Positions 10,532 to 22,479 of a stretch of DNA of 64,000 bases are shown here, piece after piece (position 1 is the first letter of the stretch; each line of letters opens with the position of its first letter). The translations under genes were made by a program, and so were the position numbers. The stretch is from Phallusia mammillata. Lineage: Eukaryota > Chordata > Ascidiacea > Phlebobranchia > Ascidiidae. The stretch spans positions 75,713-139,712 of the forward strand of contig QLIY01000136.1 of NCBI GenBank assembly GCA_003260075.1. Reading direction: 5' to 3'. The notes under the pieces are model-generated. The model did no database searches. It was not told where the DNA came from and saw nothing but the letters and a program-made list of their open reading frames with translations.

Positions 10532-13132
10532 ATTTGACGAAACCTGTGTCCGACTGATTGCTGTTTGCTTTCCAGGCGGAGTTGACATTTCAAGTTAGTC
10601 TTCATAACGACCTCTTGTTCGAAAAGCAAAGTTCGAAGGACCCATGTAGAACAAGGAACGCCCTAAGCAGTGTAATTAAAGCGGGCAAGAAACATTTTTG
10701 CTCTTTGAAAATGCTAAGTTACTGGGCGCTTCCAGCCGCTTGGGTTGTGAATAGAGAAAACATCGTATTTTGTTAATGTTGTGTGATATAAAAATATTGT
10801 TGCAAGCGTCAAAGTTTAATTGTAAGGTTAATATGTTATCTGGTATGGCCTCCCACCCCCCCCCCCCCGGGCCCGCTTGCAACTCTGATCCAGCCGGTAT
10901 TGGCCCCCACCTCAATGTTAAACATCTGTTTGAAATAGAAGCGGGGTGAAAAGTTCTTCCACACACAAAACGTCAAACTTTATCTCGGGAACTTGATTGC
11001 AGAGCACACATGGGCGCAGTTATAAATACAAACATTTGCAGGGGTTGGGTACTAACGCTTTTCTAACTGCCAATACGAAGAAACCTTTCCAAGAGGTTCC
11101 AGAAAAGTTGGCCACCTTTGCGTCTGCTATTTAAAAAAGGGGCGATGTTAAACAAGGCGCAGTTGTCGCAAGGTAAACTACATTGTTTGATGTCGCTCGG
11201 ATTTATTGCGTTTCCGAGGTCTCTAATCACTTTGCCACGCAACCTGTACCTTTACCTGAACACGGAGACGCCCACAAAATCGACAACATAAGAGTGACGC
11301 TCGCCAACGCTCCATCTCTTGTCGGAAACAAAAACCCTTGTCTTTTTGTGAGTGGTGGGTTTGATTGCGACAAAGAGTAGGTCAATTTGCTAATTCGTGT
11401 CCCAACAATTACATGACACGGCGCACGTTTCTCATTCCATGTTGGTCAAACATATTCCAGGTGTGTAGCCTACTTCTGGGTTGGTTTGTGTGACAAAACC
11501 ACTTCAAACAAGATAATTGTGAGTTATCCCACGAGATAATCTATGGAAAAGACATCCCCCCCCCCTGTTTGAAATAGAAGAGGGGTGAAAAGTTCTTCCA
11601 CATAAAAATGTCAAACTTTATCCATCAGGAAACTTGATTAAAGAACACACATGGGCGCAGTTAAAAATGCAAACATTTGCAGGGGTTGGGTACTAACGCT
11701 TTTCTAACTGCCAATAAGAAGAAACCTTTCCAAGAGGTGGGCCCCCCCCCCATGATATGTCAAATATATTTTTTGTAAAAGTGTTTTGTCGGGAACGTTT
11801 ACACATTTTGTTTGGAATATGAATTTCGAATTTCTGCAAAGAAACGTTCAGAAAAAGCGTATCTGGCAACAACATAGTTAAAATTTCATCCTGTAGTAAG
11901 TCGGGACATTTTCTTACTTTTCATTTCACGTTTTCTTGCAGGCAAACGCCCTTGTGATAACAGACATAACCACTAAGCCAGGGGTGTCAAACCTGTGGCA
12001 GTGCACATGTACACCAAAACAATTATGCTGAGGCCGTACATTGATTTGAACTTTTTTTTCAGACACTTGGCTTTCTAAACTACCTTAGGAGTGTATGAGG
12101 ACTTAAATCAGATTTTTCAAACCTATTTTATTTCATATTCCCGGTTGGCCGGCAAATTAGTTGATGTGTAGGCTGATTGTTTGCAAACATCAAAGAATAA
12201 CAACATAGATTGTAACGTCATAAACAGTTGGAAGTAATTGACAAATCGTTTAGTTAAATCTAGAAATTCACCAAATCGGTTTAAATTAGGTTCAGTCAAA
12301 ACCGAATACTCGAACATATTCGCCCGAATCGTTTGTGACGTCAGGCGTAAGCAAGGCGTTCGACTTAAAAACATAACTTTTTCTACCAGGCAAACAGTGG
12401 TGCTACAAAACAGAATAGTTGTGTTTTATTATCATTAGTTCTATGGGGTTTATGGTTACCAGTCTGCAATTTTTGTAGTTTAAAATATCGTGCCCCCCCC
12501 CCCGGCGTTCGACTTAAAAACATAACTTTTTCTACCAGGCAAACAGTGGTGTTACAAAAGAGAATAGTTATGTTTTATTATCATTAGTTCTATGGGGTTT
12601 ATGGTTGCCAGTCTGCGATTTTTGTAGTTTAAAATATCGTGTGTTATCTTATTAGACAAAAAGACTTCGAAACGGGATTTGTGTAATAGAATATTCGGTA
12701 CATCTCTAGATAAAGTTAGATAATGAACCTATAGGCTTATTCAACGGGTCCAAGAAGATTAGACAATATGAGATAAATGATCTTGCAAAGTCTTTGTAGT
12801 TTTAATTTATAAACAAGAAACATAGATACAGTGGCGGCTGTTGGTGAAATAATCAACTGTGATGCTGTCGTCGACCTAGAAAAAGTTTGTGCACTTCAGC
12901 ACTGAACGTTGTTCCCAATGCAAACTAAGAATACCACTGTAGTGGCAGCAACACGAGGTCAAAATACGGTTATTTCAACGTCTGTGTGTATTTTGGACAT
13001 GATATGGCGATCGAATACCGACAACGCCCTGTACCGAAAAATCGTTGAACAACAACGCAAATAAATCGCCAGAGCGCACAAGAAAGAGAGAAATACCAAG
13101 GCTTACAGGAAAAAAACAAATACTTAATCAAA

Positions 13133-13134
<2 letters not shown>

Positions 13135-13201
<67 letters not shown>
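13135..13201. repeat. Poly-C run, 67 bases
   Basis: An uninterrupted C run of the same kind as the others in the window; a probable artificial join. Confidence 0.75.
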
Positions 13202-13202
<1 letters not shown>

Positions 13203-13960
13203 CGCTACGCGGATAAGCGAGGGCTGCTAGGATTTCACAGAAATCGCGCGACAAAAATGGCGTGTCTCTGGCACCACCACGCGGCAGCGCGAGCAACGGA
13301 ATGTGAAAAAACAAAATAAGCGAATGAAAGCAGGGCGCATAAGGTACCTACAGATGTAGCAAGAACAAAGCGCTTCTTATAAAGCAGAAGTCCATGCATT
13401 CTGTCGTGGACAACAAGATTTCCGCGAGGGTAATTTAACCCGTTATACTGACCACGGCACAGGGCTGAGTAAAGGTGCTGGAACGCTTGGGATAACACTG
13501 AACGAGGTTTCTGGTTCACACATTGCTCGGTCTGACAAGCAGCGCCATCACACAAGTCATGGTAAAATATACGAAGAACGTCACACGAGATTTCCGTGGA
13601 ACGCTGTGACGCCCAACACGTGGCGAGGTAAAAAATATGCAGAACGCGGCTTTTGTGCGGGGCCGCGTTGAAAACAATTATACCTTGCCCCGACTATGGG
13701 GCACTTGACACCAGCCTCTGTAAACAGCACATGTACTACTCACTTGCTGTAGAGAAAAGACAGAAACTTGGTACAATCGACAAAATACACATGTAGCATT
13801 GCCGTGCGCCGACAAACGATCCTAGGCCTCATATAGAAATCACAGTTGTGTGAAAGGTCGTACAGCTTGAGGGAGCTCTTAGCTATGAGAGAAAGGCAAA
13901 TACTATTGCACGCAAATTTTACCCAGCCAATAGAAGGATTAGTTGTCATGGGCTCCTGCG

Positions 13961-16900
13961 TCATAACATTTTATCGATGACGGCCACGCCTGCATACGAT
14001 CGTCCCGTGCTCATGGTAGTGGGAAGGAGCGTCCATGAGTCGGTTCGGGGATTGTAATATTCTACTGAGACAAGATTGCAAGAGCCATCATCGCCACCAA
14101 CCACGTAGAGAAGTCCGTTTACGGAAGCTACACCTGTACAATGGGGTTAAAAATAAAACAATTAAAGATGTAGGGTACAAGCACACTGTAAACTTAAAAG
14201 GGTATTAAAAACTTATTAATTGAAAAAATATCGACTGTTTATCTCTGTTGCAGGGGTGCACAACGTACGGCCGTGAACACATAGTCTGAATAGATTTTGT
14301 TGGGTTGGAAATAGGGTTTCTCTAATTTGCCACTTTGGCTTATCCCGGGATTCCGGGACAAAAACAACCTTTATTCGATTTTTGTTAAATTTATAATTTT
14401 ATTTTGTTTGTTTCATTTGTATTTTTAGTGGGCCGGCAAAGCATCAATGCAATATGTTCACGAGGCCGCCGTCGAGCTGCCAGTTATATTCTAAGTTAAT
14501 TTTTTTGTTAAATCTTTTTCAAAACTAAAAATATTTTTGTAAAATGAAATCAGTTTTCGATTTGGTCGGTTGGTGAGTTTAATTTACCCCCCCCCCGCAT
14601 CAATGCAATATGTTCACGAGGCCGCCGTCGAGCTGCCAGTTATAAGTTAAATTTTTTTGTTAAATCTTTTTTAAAACTAAAAATATTTTTTTAAATTGAA
14701 ATCAGTTTTCGATTTAGGCGATTGGTGAGTTTTAAAACAATTTGGTTCAACCCATCAGGTTCCACTGGCTTGGGGCAATGCCGCTCAAGTTTCTTGTTCA
14801 TGGAAACTAAGCTACCGAGATAGGATTAGAACTCAAAACCTAGTGACACAAGTCGATGGCGCTATAACCACTCGGCCTTCTTGGCAGCCCCCCCCCCATT
14901 TTTACCAACTGGAGAGCTATAACGTGGGTTCTAACACTGTTGTACGCAACAACAGAACTATTTATCAGTCTTGTTTGAATTGTTACAAGAAACATCAGGG
15001 AACCCTTTAATTCACGGAAACCCTGTGGATGTCGCACCTCTGGTTGCAGAGTGCAACTAAAAAAGCGTTCAATTTTAAGAAACTCTAGTTGGAAACATAT
15101 ATTACCGGCCCAGTAGCCATACGCGTCGGACCATTGTACGCCTATTGTGTGTAAACAATAAAATAAACGTAATAACACAGATGTTGACGTCATAGTTAAA
15201 AATGAGTGCCAAATCGTTTAGTTGAGTCAATGAATAAAGTAAAAAAATCAATCTGGACTTTCAGCCCCAATAGATGGGATATACGAAAAACATGAAACCT
15301 TTCGGCTGCCAAGTGCATCCATGTTTGTCGTGCATAGATGGGATATATAAAAAACATGGAGACACTTGGCAGCCATATTGGTAAATAATGTGATGCGACC
15401 GACATACCGAACCGGTTGTGCACCCCTGGTGTACTGTGTATAGCGGTGTAATTTTAGGGGGCATTTAGGGTTTCAAGTCCTTCACACCTAAGAACTTTGA
15501 ACGAACAATACAAACCCTTGCATCTAAACAGAACCTGAACCATAGGCGGATTTTTGGCGTTATCGAAACCTTACCTGCGTTTCTTCTGCACATGTTCATG
15601 TCACTGATGGGAGACCAACTATTGGTGGCGGGATTGTAAACCTCGGCGCTTTTCTTTACTAGAGGTCCGTCGTGTCCACCTACTGCATAGAGCAAACCGT
15701 CCACAACACCAACACCTAAAATATGCGATAAAAGATGATATGATATGCGATGATGTCTTATTGTTGAAAGGTTGTTTATAAAAACAGCAATGTTTGGTTT
15801 AAACTGGATTTTTAGTCAAAGCAGAAAAGACACTTCCTCACAATGACGCTTAAAGTCAAGTAAAAGCAATTTTCGCGCGGTAATTTTCCTTTACCATACA
15901 AACTTCTATTTAAGTGGCTTTTATTGCCTTCACATAATTTCCAAACCTTTTTTGCATTTTTTCGGAAAACACCTATTGTTCCATGACCCCAAATATTTAA
16001 CTTTCTTACATACATCGCCAACACAGGTTTCGCACTCTATTAAAAAAAATATTTGAGACAACCCTTTGATACCTTAGTACAGTCCCCCCCCCCAAAACAC
16101 CTATTGTTCCATGACCCCAAATATTTAACTTTCTTACATACGTCACCAACACAGGTTTCGCACTCTATTCAAAAAAATATTTGAGATAACCCTTTGATAC
16201 CTTAGTACAGCGTGACCCAAATTATGGGCAGCGACCCTTTGTAGCCTTTTTATTTGGAATGACTTTAAACTGCATGTTGCCTACTAATAGGACGTTCCGA
16301 TAAATAGGGCTAACTAGCAGAAAACCTGATTTTTTGAAAAGCTGCGTTTCACCGATAAAAAAGAGCTAATATGATCGCCCCCCCCCCCTCCGATAAATAG
16401 GGCTAACTAGCAGAAAACCTGATTTTTTGAAAAGCTTCTGCGTTTCACCGATAAAAAAGAGCTAATATACTAATGGGCCTGGCGTACTGTGATTTATATA
16501 TGAGTGTGCCGCGATTGCTTGTCTGTATCGACGCTTCAGGGCTGATCCCAGTTATGAATTTATGTTCATCTTAACTAATATACTAATTAGACATATCCAT
16601 CGGTCGCGGGATATAAAAAAAATATTTTAGGAAAATATTGGTGTCGGCTAAAAAACACTTGGGTAAGCACTGCCTCAGTCAACGCATGATATATAAGTGT
16701 CAATCTTTTTGCGTAAATCTACTCACCAGCACCACTGCGTCGCGTGCTCATCTCCGAAACAAACGACCACGTTTTGGTTACAGTGGAAAAACATTCAACG
16801 GAAAGCAGACAGTTGCGCGAAACGCCGTCATATCCACCAACGGCATAGAGCAAACCTAATTAAGTATAAGATATGTAATTTTGACAAGGTTTTTAAGAGG

Positions 16901-19900
16901 CTTGCTTTGTACACGGCAGTGTTTATCACCAAGTTTTTCTACAGTGCCACATGGGTGAAATTTTTTTTAGTTTCTTACCTCCAAGCACCGCTACACCCAC
17001 ACTACTTCTTCGGGTGTTCATAGGAGTGATGGACCTCCACTCCCCAACCTTTGGGTCGTATACTTCGGCTGTGTTTAGCCCTGAAAGTAAAAACGCCAAA
17101 CTTGTGTTACATGATTTTATTTGCTTTCAATCTTTTGATACCCGCTACTGTGAACCATTTGTCACATATTACAGACTGCATTATCGCCCAACGACAAAAA
17201 TGTTAAGACGGGGTCCAGTCAGTACTCAAATACTGCCAACAATTATTGGGGCGATTATTGATGCTGGGTGTTCGCCAATACACGCGATTTCTTGGTGGAA
17301 AAATATTATCTCATCAGTAATCTCCACCAAAATATTTCATTTACTATTTTCAGCAAATGTTTGACAATTATTGTACCTCATCCAAAAGGCAAACATGAAA
17401 CCACGTTGGGTATCATGCTAATAATATGGCGATTGAACAGCTGTGATGTCTGATGTATGTTACAGCCAAAGCGTATTTACCAGTGGAACCGTCGAATCCT
17501 CCAACGGCGTACAGCATATCGTGTAGAACAGCGGCACCCAGTGTTGACCTTCTTGCTTCCATAGTGGCGCCAGGTGACCAACAGTCGGTTAGTGGGTCGT
17601 ATTTGTCAACTGTGCGGACCCGCAAAGACCCGTTGAAGCCGCCCACCGCCCATATGCAACCCTGACATATTTAACATGTTAATATTCGTTGAAAATACCG
17701 TGTTCACATAACAACGGCCTGGTTTAACGAAGAAAATACTAAACAAGCGTTTCGTCCACCAGGTTGCATATTTAACAAATAACATTTATCAAATCATGAA
17801 CTATTCCTCCCACAAATGGCAAATTTCGCCCCAAATAGGGATACGCCGAGCCGAGCCAAGCCAAAACTTGAGTACTCGGTACAGAGCATCGTTGTTTTTG
17901 ATACTCGGGTGTTTTGCCGAGCAGCGGCATAAATTGACCCGAGCATTAAATTTGCGTATTGAAGCCCCGCTGACATGTAAAACTAGCGTTCAAAAGGGTT
18001 TTCAAGAAATTAAATAAATGTTTTTTTAATGCGTTAGATTACGTGGTGGAAAACTCGTAATAGGCTCTGTGCAGCTTGATACACCGCTCGTTACTCAAGG
18101 GATCTTGGAAATCTACAAAACTCGTGCATAAGTGGGAATGTTTGTGACGCCACAATGCACCGAGCGTGCTCGAAACAGAACGTTTAAAAAATTTTCAAAA
18201 AACTTCTTGCTACACTATGTTGCGTCACATATTTATGGCGTGGTAACACCTCCTGCATGGTTGCCACAGTCAAGGTTTAGAATCGACAAGTTAAATATAG
18301 CCGAGCAGTAAAAAACAACCAGATAGAATCGAAAACCATCCCAAAAAAGTATGTACTTCGGGCATTTCAGAAAAAGACCCAGGGAAAAATGTGCGTTTCT
18401 TCAAAAAATAGCCTAGTTAACATATAATCAATGAGTGACAAAAATGTAATTATGTATGTCAAAGGCAAAAATTATGAACTTCAAAAGGTCTCAACCTTTT
18501 TTTGTTTTGAGTCGCCCTTCCTAGAACGTCAACCAATTACGATGTCATAATACTACGTGCATGCTTGCCTGGTGAAAACAATTAAGGTTTTTTATTCAAC
18601 CCTACAGGTTAAACACAGCAGTGTAGTGAAAAACAACCAAACATGACAGAAAACCAACAATCAACAAACCGCTAATAGCAAGTCGCGGCACTGTTCCAAT
18701 ACTTTATTGCCTAGTAAACGTCAATTGATTTACGCACCGCTATGAAACGCAAATTACCAGACGATTACTAATACAGATTGGGGCTACTCTAAAATACGCA
18801 AACTACTAATAAAACGCAAATAATACTGACGGTAAGGGCTATTAGAATCTTGGTGAGCTTTTGTAGCAACATTCATTGACATACCCTTTTTGGGCTAATA
18901 TTCTAACACGCATTAACGTTTGGTACCATACAGTGTTTAGTACCATACCTAAAGCTTGTTAAAATATAAGCCCAAAAGAGGTTTCTGAAATTGAATTATA
19001 AACCTATAATAATCACAAACCCTCACCCCGACCCTAATAGCCTTAACCGTCAACGATTTGCATAAGTTCCATATACGTTTTGTAAAGAGGTTGTGTAGAA
19101 TAGCTCCAGACGGTAATGCCGGACAAATCGAATCGGAATTTTGTTTTTATACAGACCTGAAAAACAGCTACACCGGCCCTGCATCGACGCGAAGTCATTT
19201 CCGAAACTTGTCGCCATCTGTCGTCTTTGAAATCGTAACACTCTACAGAGCGGATCGCCTTAGGTGCCTGGCCGCCAACAACGTACATGCACTGCATACA
19301 TCAAAGTTGTACTTTAACGGTCGTTTCAGGGGATAACAACATGTATATAAGGTCTAATGGTAGGCATTGTTTCTTTTAAGAACACCTCTCATCATTAAGC
19401 AGGCAGATATACTCAAATGTTTTAATAAATAATGCCCCCCCCCCCTAATGGTAGGCATTGTTTCTTTTAAGAACACCTCTCATCATTAAGCAGACAGACA
19501 CACTCCTAAATGCCTTAATAAATAATGTATAACCTTTGGCATTCCCTTTGGAGTTCTGGGCCGGGTCCTTGGAATTTTCATAGTTGCTCGATGTTCCGCG
19601 CTTAGCAGGTGATACTTCATCGCTTCAATCAAATAGTCTTTGCAGAGATCATTGTTTTTAACCAGGACCTCTTGTTCCACCCGCTGTACAAACAATGACC
19701 CATTGGTAACATTAGCAGACAACTGTGAGTTAACAATTAATGAAGCTGGTTGTTGACTGTACACAGTTGTGGTGTACACTACTTCCTGCAAACCACTAAA
19801 ACAAACTTTTGGGATCAAATGATCAAGCAAATGTTAAATGATCTGGCAGGCAAACAAGGTAACAAATTGTTCATGCAAATAACAAACATTAAACAGAAAA

Positions 19901-22403
19901 CACCCCACAGACACAGATACAAATACACCAATAGGTAATCCAAAAACTGTGCACATCTGGATTTGTTTCACAAACTTTTGATGACATGTCTATGAAATAT
20001 AGGTCTTTAGGGTAATATATGCTTACCTCAACCAAATAGTCGCTTGGCATAAGAGGGAGGCGGACGTGTTCGAGCAATCTTGGCATGTATTGGGACCTGT
20101 GGGCTAAATCACTTCTCACCCAACCCACAACTGCTTCGAACACCTAAGAACAAATCATACGGTGGTTAATAAGTACCCAGCAAGAACGAAGTGAAAAATA
20201 TGATAATGCTGAAATTGTTGTTATTTGTGTGGTAGGTATAATCACTTGAAAGATAAATGACATAGTGGGCAAAAAAAGCAAATTAACCCCCCCCCCTGGG
20301 CTAAATCACTTCTCACCCAACCCACAACTGCTTCGAACACCTAACAACAATTCATATGGTGGTTTGTAAATGCACAGCAAGAATGAAGTGGGAAATATGA
20401 TAATGCTGAAAGTTTGTTATTTGTGTGGTAGGTATAACCTCTTGAAAGATAAATGGCGTAGTTGGCAGAAAAAGTAATATACCTGGTTAAAGGCACAAAA
20501 TGATTTGGTCAAAAGCTCAACCCTTTGTGAATTTAGCATGTCCATTTCAAAAATATTTTTAAAGTTACTAAAATATCGTGAACAATATTTTAGAAGTAAC
20601 TAGGGTGCATTGAACTTTCAACAACAACTTAACAAAATGTAGACTTAAGATCAAGATTTAAAAGAGTTTGGCCTCTTTAATTTAAGAAATAAATGTCTAA
20701 ATTTCACAATTGACCAGTTATAATGGTGGAATATATACTATGCTAGGAAGCTAGACGAACAAGCCTACTTAAATCAGAACACCCCCCCCCCAGATCAAGA
20801 TTTAAAAGAGTTTGGCCTCTTTAATTTAAGAAATAAATGGCTAAATTTCACAATTGACCAGTTATAATGGTGGAATATATACTGTGCTAGGAAGCTAGAC
20901 GAACAAGCCTACTTAAATCAGAACACCACTAATAGTTAAGTGCATTGCATTAATCGGATAATGAGGCCAGCACTGTATGTTGATCAGTTTGTTTACAGTT
21001 TGGGCCTAGTAATGCCAGGACAAAACAACAATATATAATGCAAAGCAAAACAAATATGCATTACCATCTCTTCTGATGACACAGAGAGCTGGTCACTGTT
21101 TATCAGCTCACAAACTTGCTGGCATGACAAGTTGTGAAATTCTTCACCCCTAACAACATCGGAGAAGTGTTGTTCTGAAACAAACACAGAAAATAGTTGT
21201 GCCTTAAGTCTTTTTGCAAAACGTGGATTTAGGTGTATTTTAATAGATTTTGGTTCATGCTAGTATCGTCAATCTCTAAGGGTAACTTCAGACAGACAAT
21301 TCCCACATAAGTTAAATATGTGCAGTGTCACTTTATTAGAATTGTGTCAAATGATTTTAAGGCAGAAGCTATGCATTAAACATGGATGTAAAATATTAAT
21401 TATACATGTACTTAATGATACATACAGTAAAGATTTTACACACTCACTTTCAAATCTAATTAGCCAAAATAATGTTAAGTATTTTAAGTGGTAAAATTTT
21501 AAAAAACTATCATTAAAGTTGACCAAATGTTTACGGGTTGTGCAAGCTGCGGCCTGTAAGCCAAAGTACTTTTGTTTCTATGCAATACAATATGTCTGGT
21601 GTTATTTTTCTTTGCCCTAATAATTGTTGTCATGCAAAGTGACCAATGTAACTTGCAATTGTATGTGGTCCAACAGTGGTAATGTTGTACAACCACGTTT
21701 TACATATAAGAACCAATTTTTCCACTCTTGTGATACAACAACTCAATTATTAAACGTTACCTGTAAATGATCTTGCATGTGAAAGTAGATCAGAACATGC
21801 ATGAATGTCAGCAAATTGACGAATACCCAAGCAATTGGATGGATGTAATTGTGATTGCAGAAAACAGCAACATGACTCACGTACAAAAGTCAGCTGTAAA
21901 GTTACACATACTATTTTAATATGCTAAAGTTTTAAAAGTAAGATAGGTTAAAAAATATACATTAATGCAGTGGTTACCAAGTACGGAGAAATTTTAAAAC
22001 TTGAGGAGGGATTTACTTTAGTTTTTAGATTGTAAATAGGTGCATAAGCTCACAGAATATAACCTGTGAAATTGATAAAAAGACCCAATTTTTAATGATG
22101 ATCCTGGTATGGTTTAGCATCTACTATGTAGTGTATTACAGGGTTCCCGCACAATTTTCATTTATAAATTCCATGACTTTTCCAAAACTTTTCAAGAAAA
22201 AAAAAAACAAATTTCCATAACGTTTTTTGAAAAAATAGAGCAATTCTCATCGTAAAACTAATAAAGGGGCTTAGGTAGATGTAGCCAATTTACCATACTT
22301 GCAACGAATATACAAACGGCAGGCAATTTTAAGTTCTATCTGGCATTTTCAGGGTAAAACAGGCGCCAAATTTTATACTTTTTCAACGACTTTTGCAAAA
22401 GTT

Positions 22404-22479
<76 letters not shown>

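Larger units (their letters stand above)
7657..13960. other. Duplicated, fragmented sequence without a supported gene
   Basis: Large parts of this region occur two or three times. Position 7907-8060 recurs at 8319-8480. Position 8037-8300 recurs almost exactly at 9783-10060, just after an N at 9782. Position 9300-9700 resembles 10270-10690, and 11560-11750 resembles 10925-11100. Position 12355-12492 recurs at 12503-12640. Long C or G runs sit between the copies. Open frames here, including 13235-13555 on the minus strand, show no domain or convincing exon structure. Confidence 0.6.
14251..15428. mobile_element. Possible hAT-type element in the last KLHL intron
   Basis: The ends are inverted: CAGGGGTGCACAAC at the left and GTTGTGCACCCCTG at the right. 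Such termini are typical of hAT MITEs. I see no matching 8-bp duplication at the flanks, and the interior contains a duplicated segment and C runs, so the two ends may come from different alleles or from nested insertions. Confidence 0.5.

Noticed and set aside
9168..10629. Poly-Gly or poly-Pro proteins such as 9168-9425, 10287-10598 and 10402-10629
   Set aside because: Created by the G and C runs; the same happens at 13045-13314, 22299-22560, 32575-32857 and 57462-57902.
11980..12020. Element end CAGGGGTGTCAAACCTGTGG
   Set aside because: Looks like one hAT-type end, but no partner end or flanking duplication could be found nearby.
13235..13555. Minus-strand frame of 106 residues with a hydrophobic stretch
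   Set aside because: No family, no conserved pattern, no clear exon borders, and it lies in a poorly assembled region.
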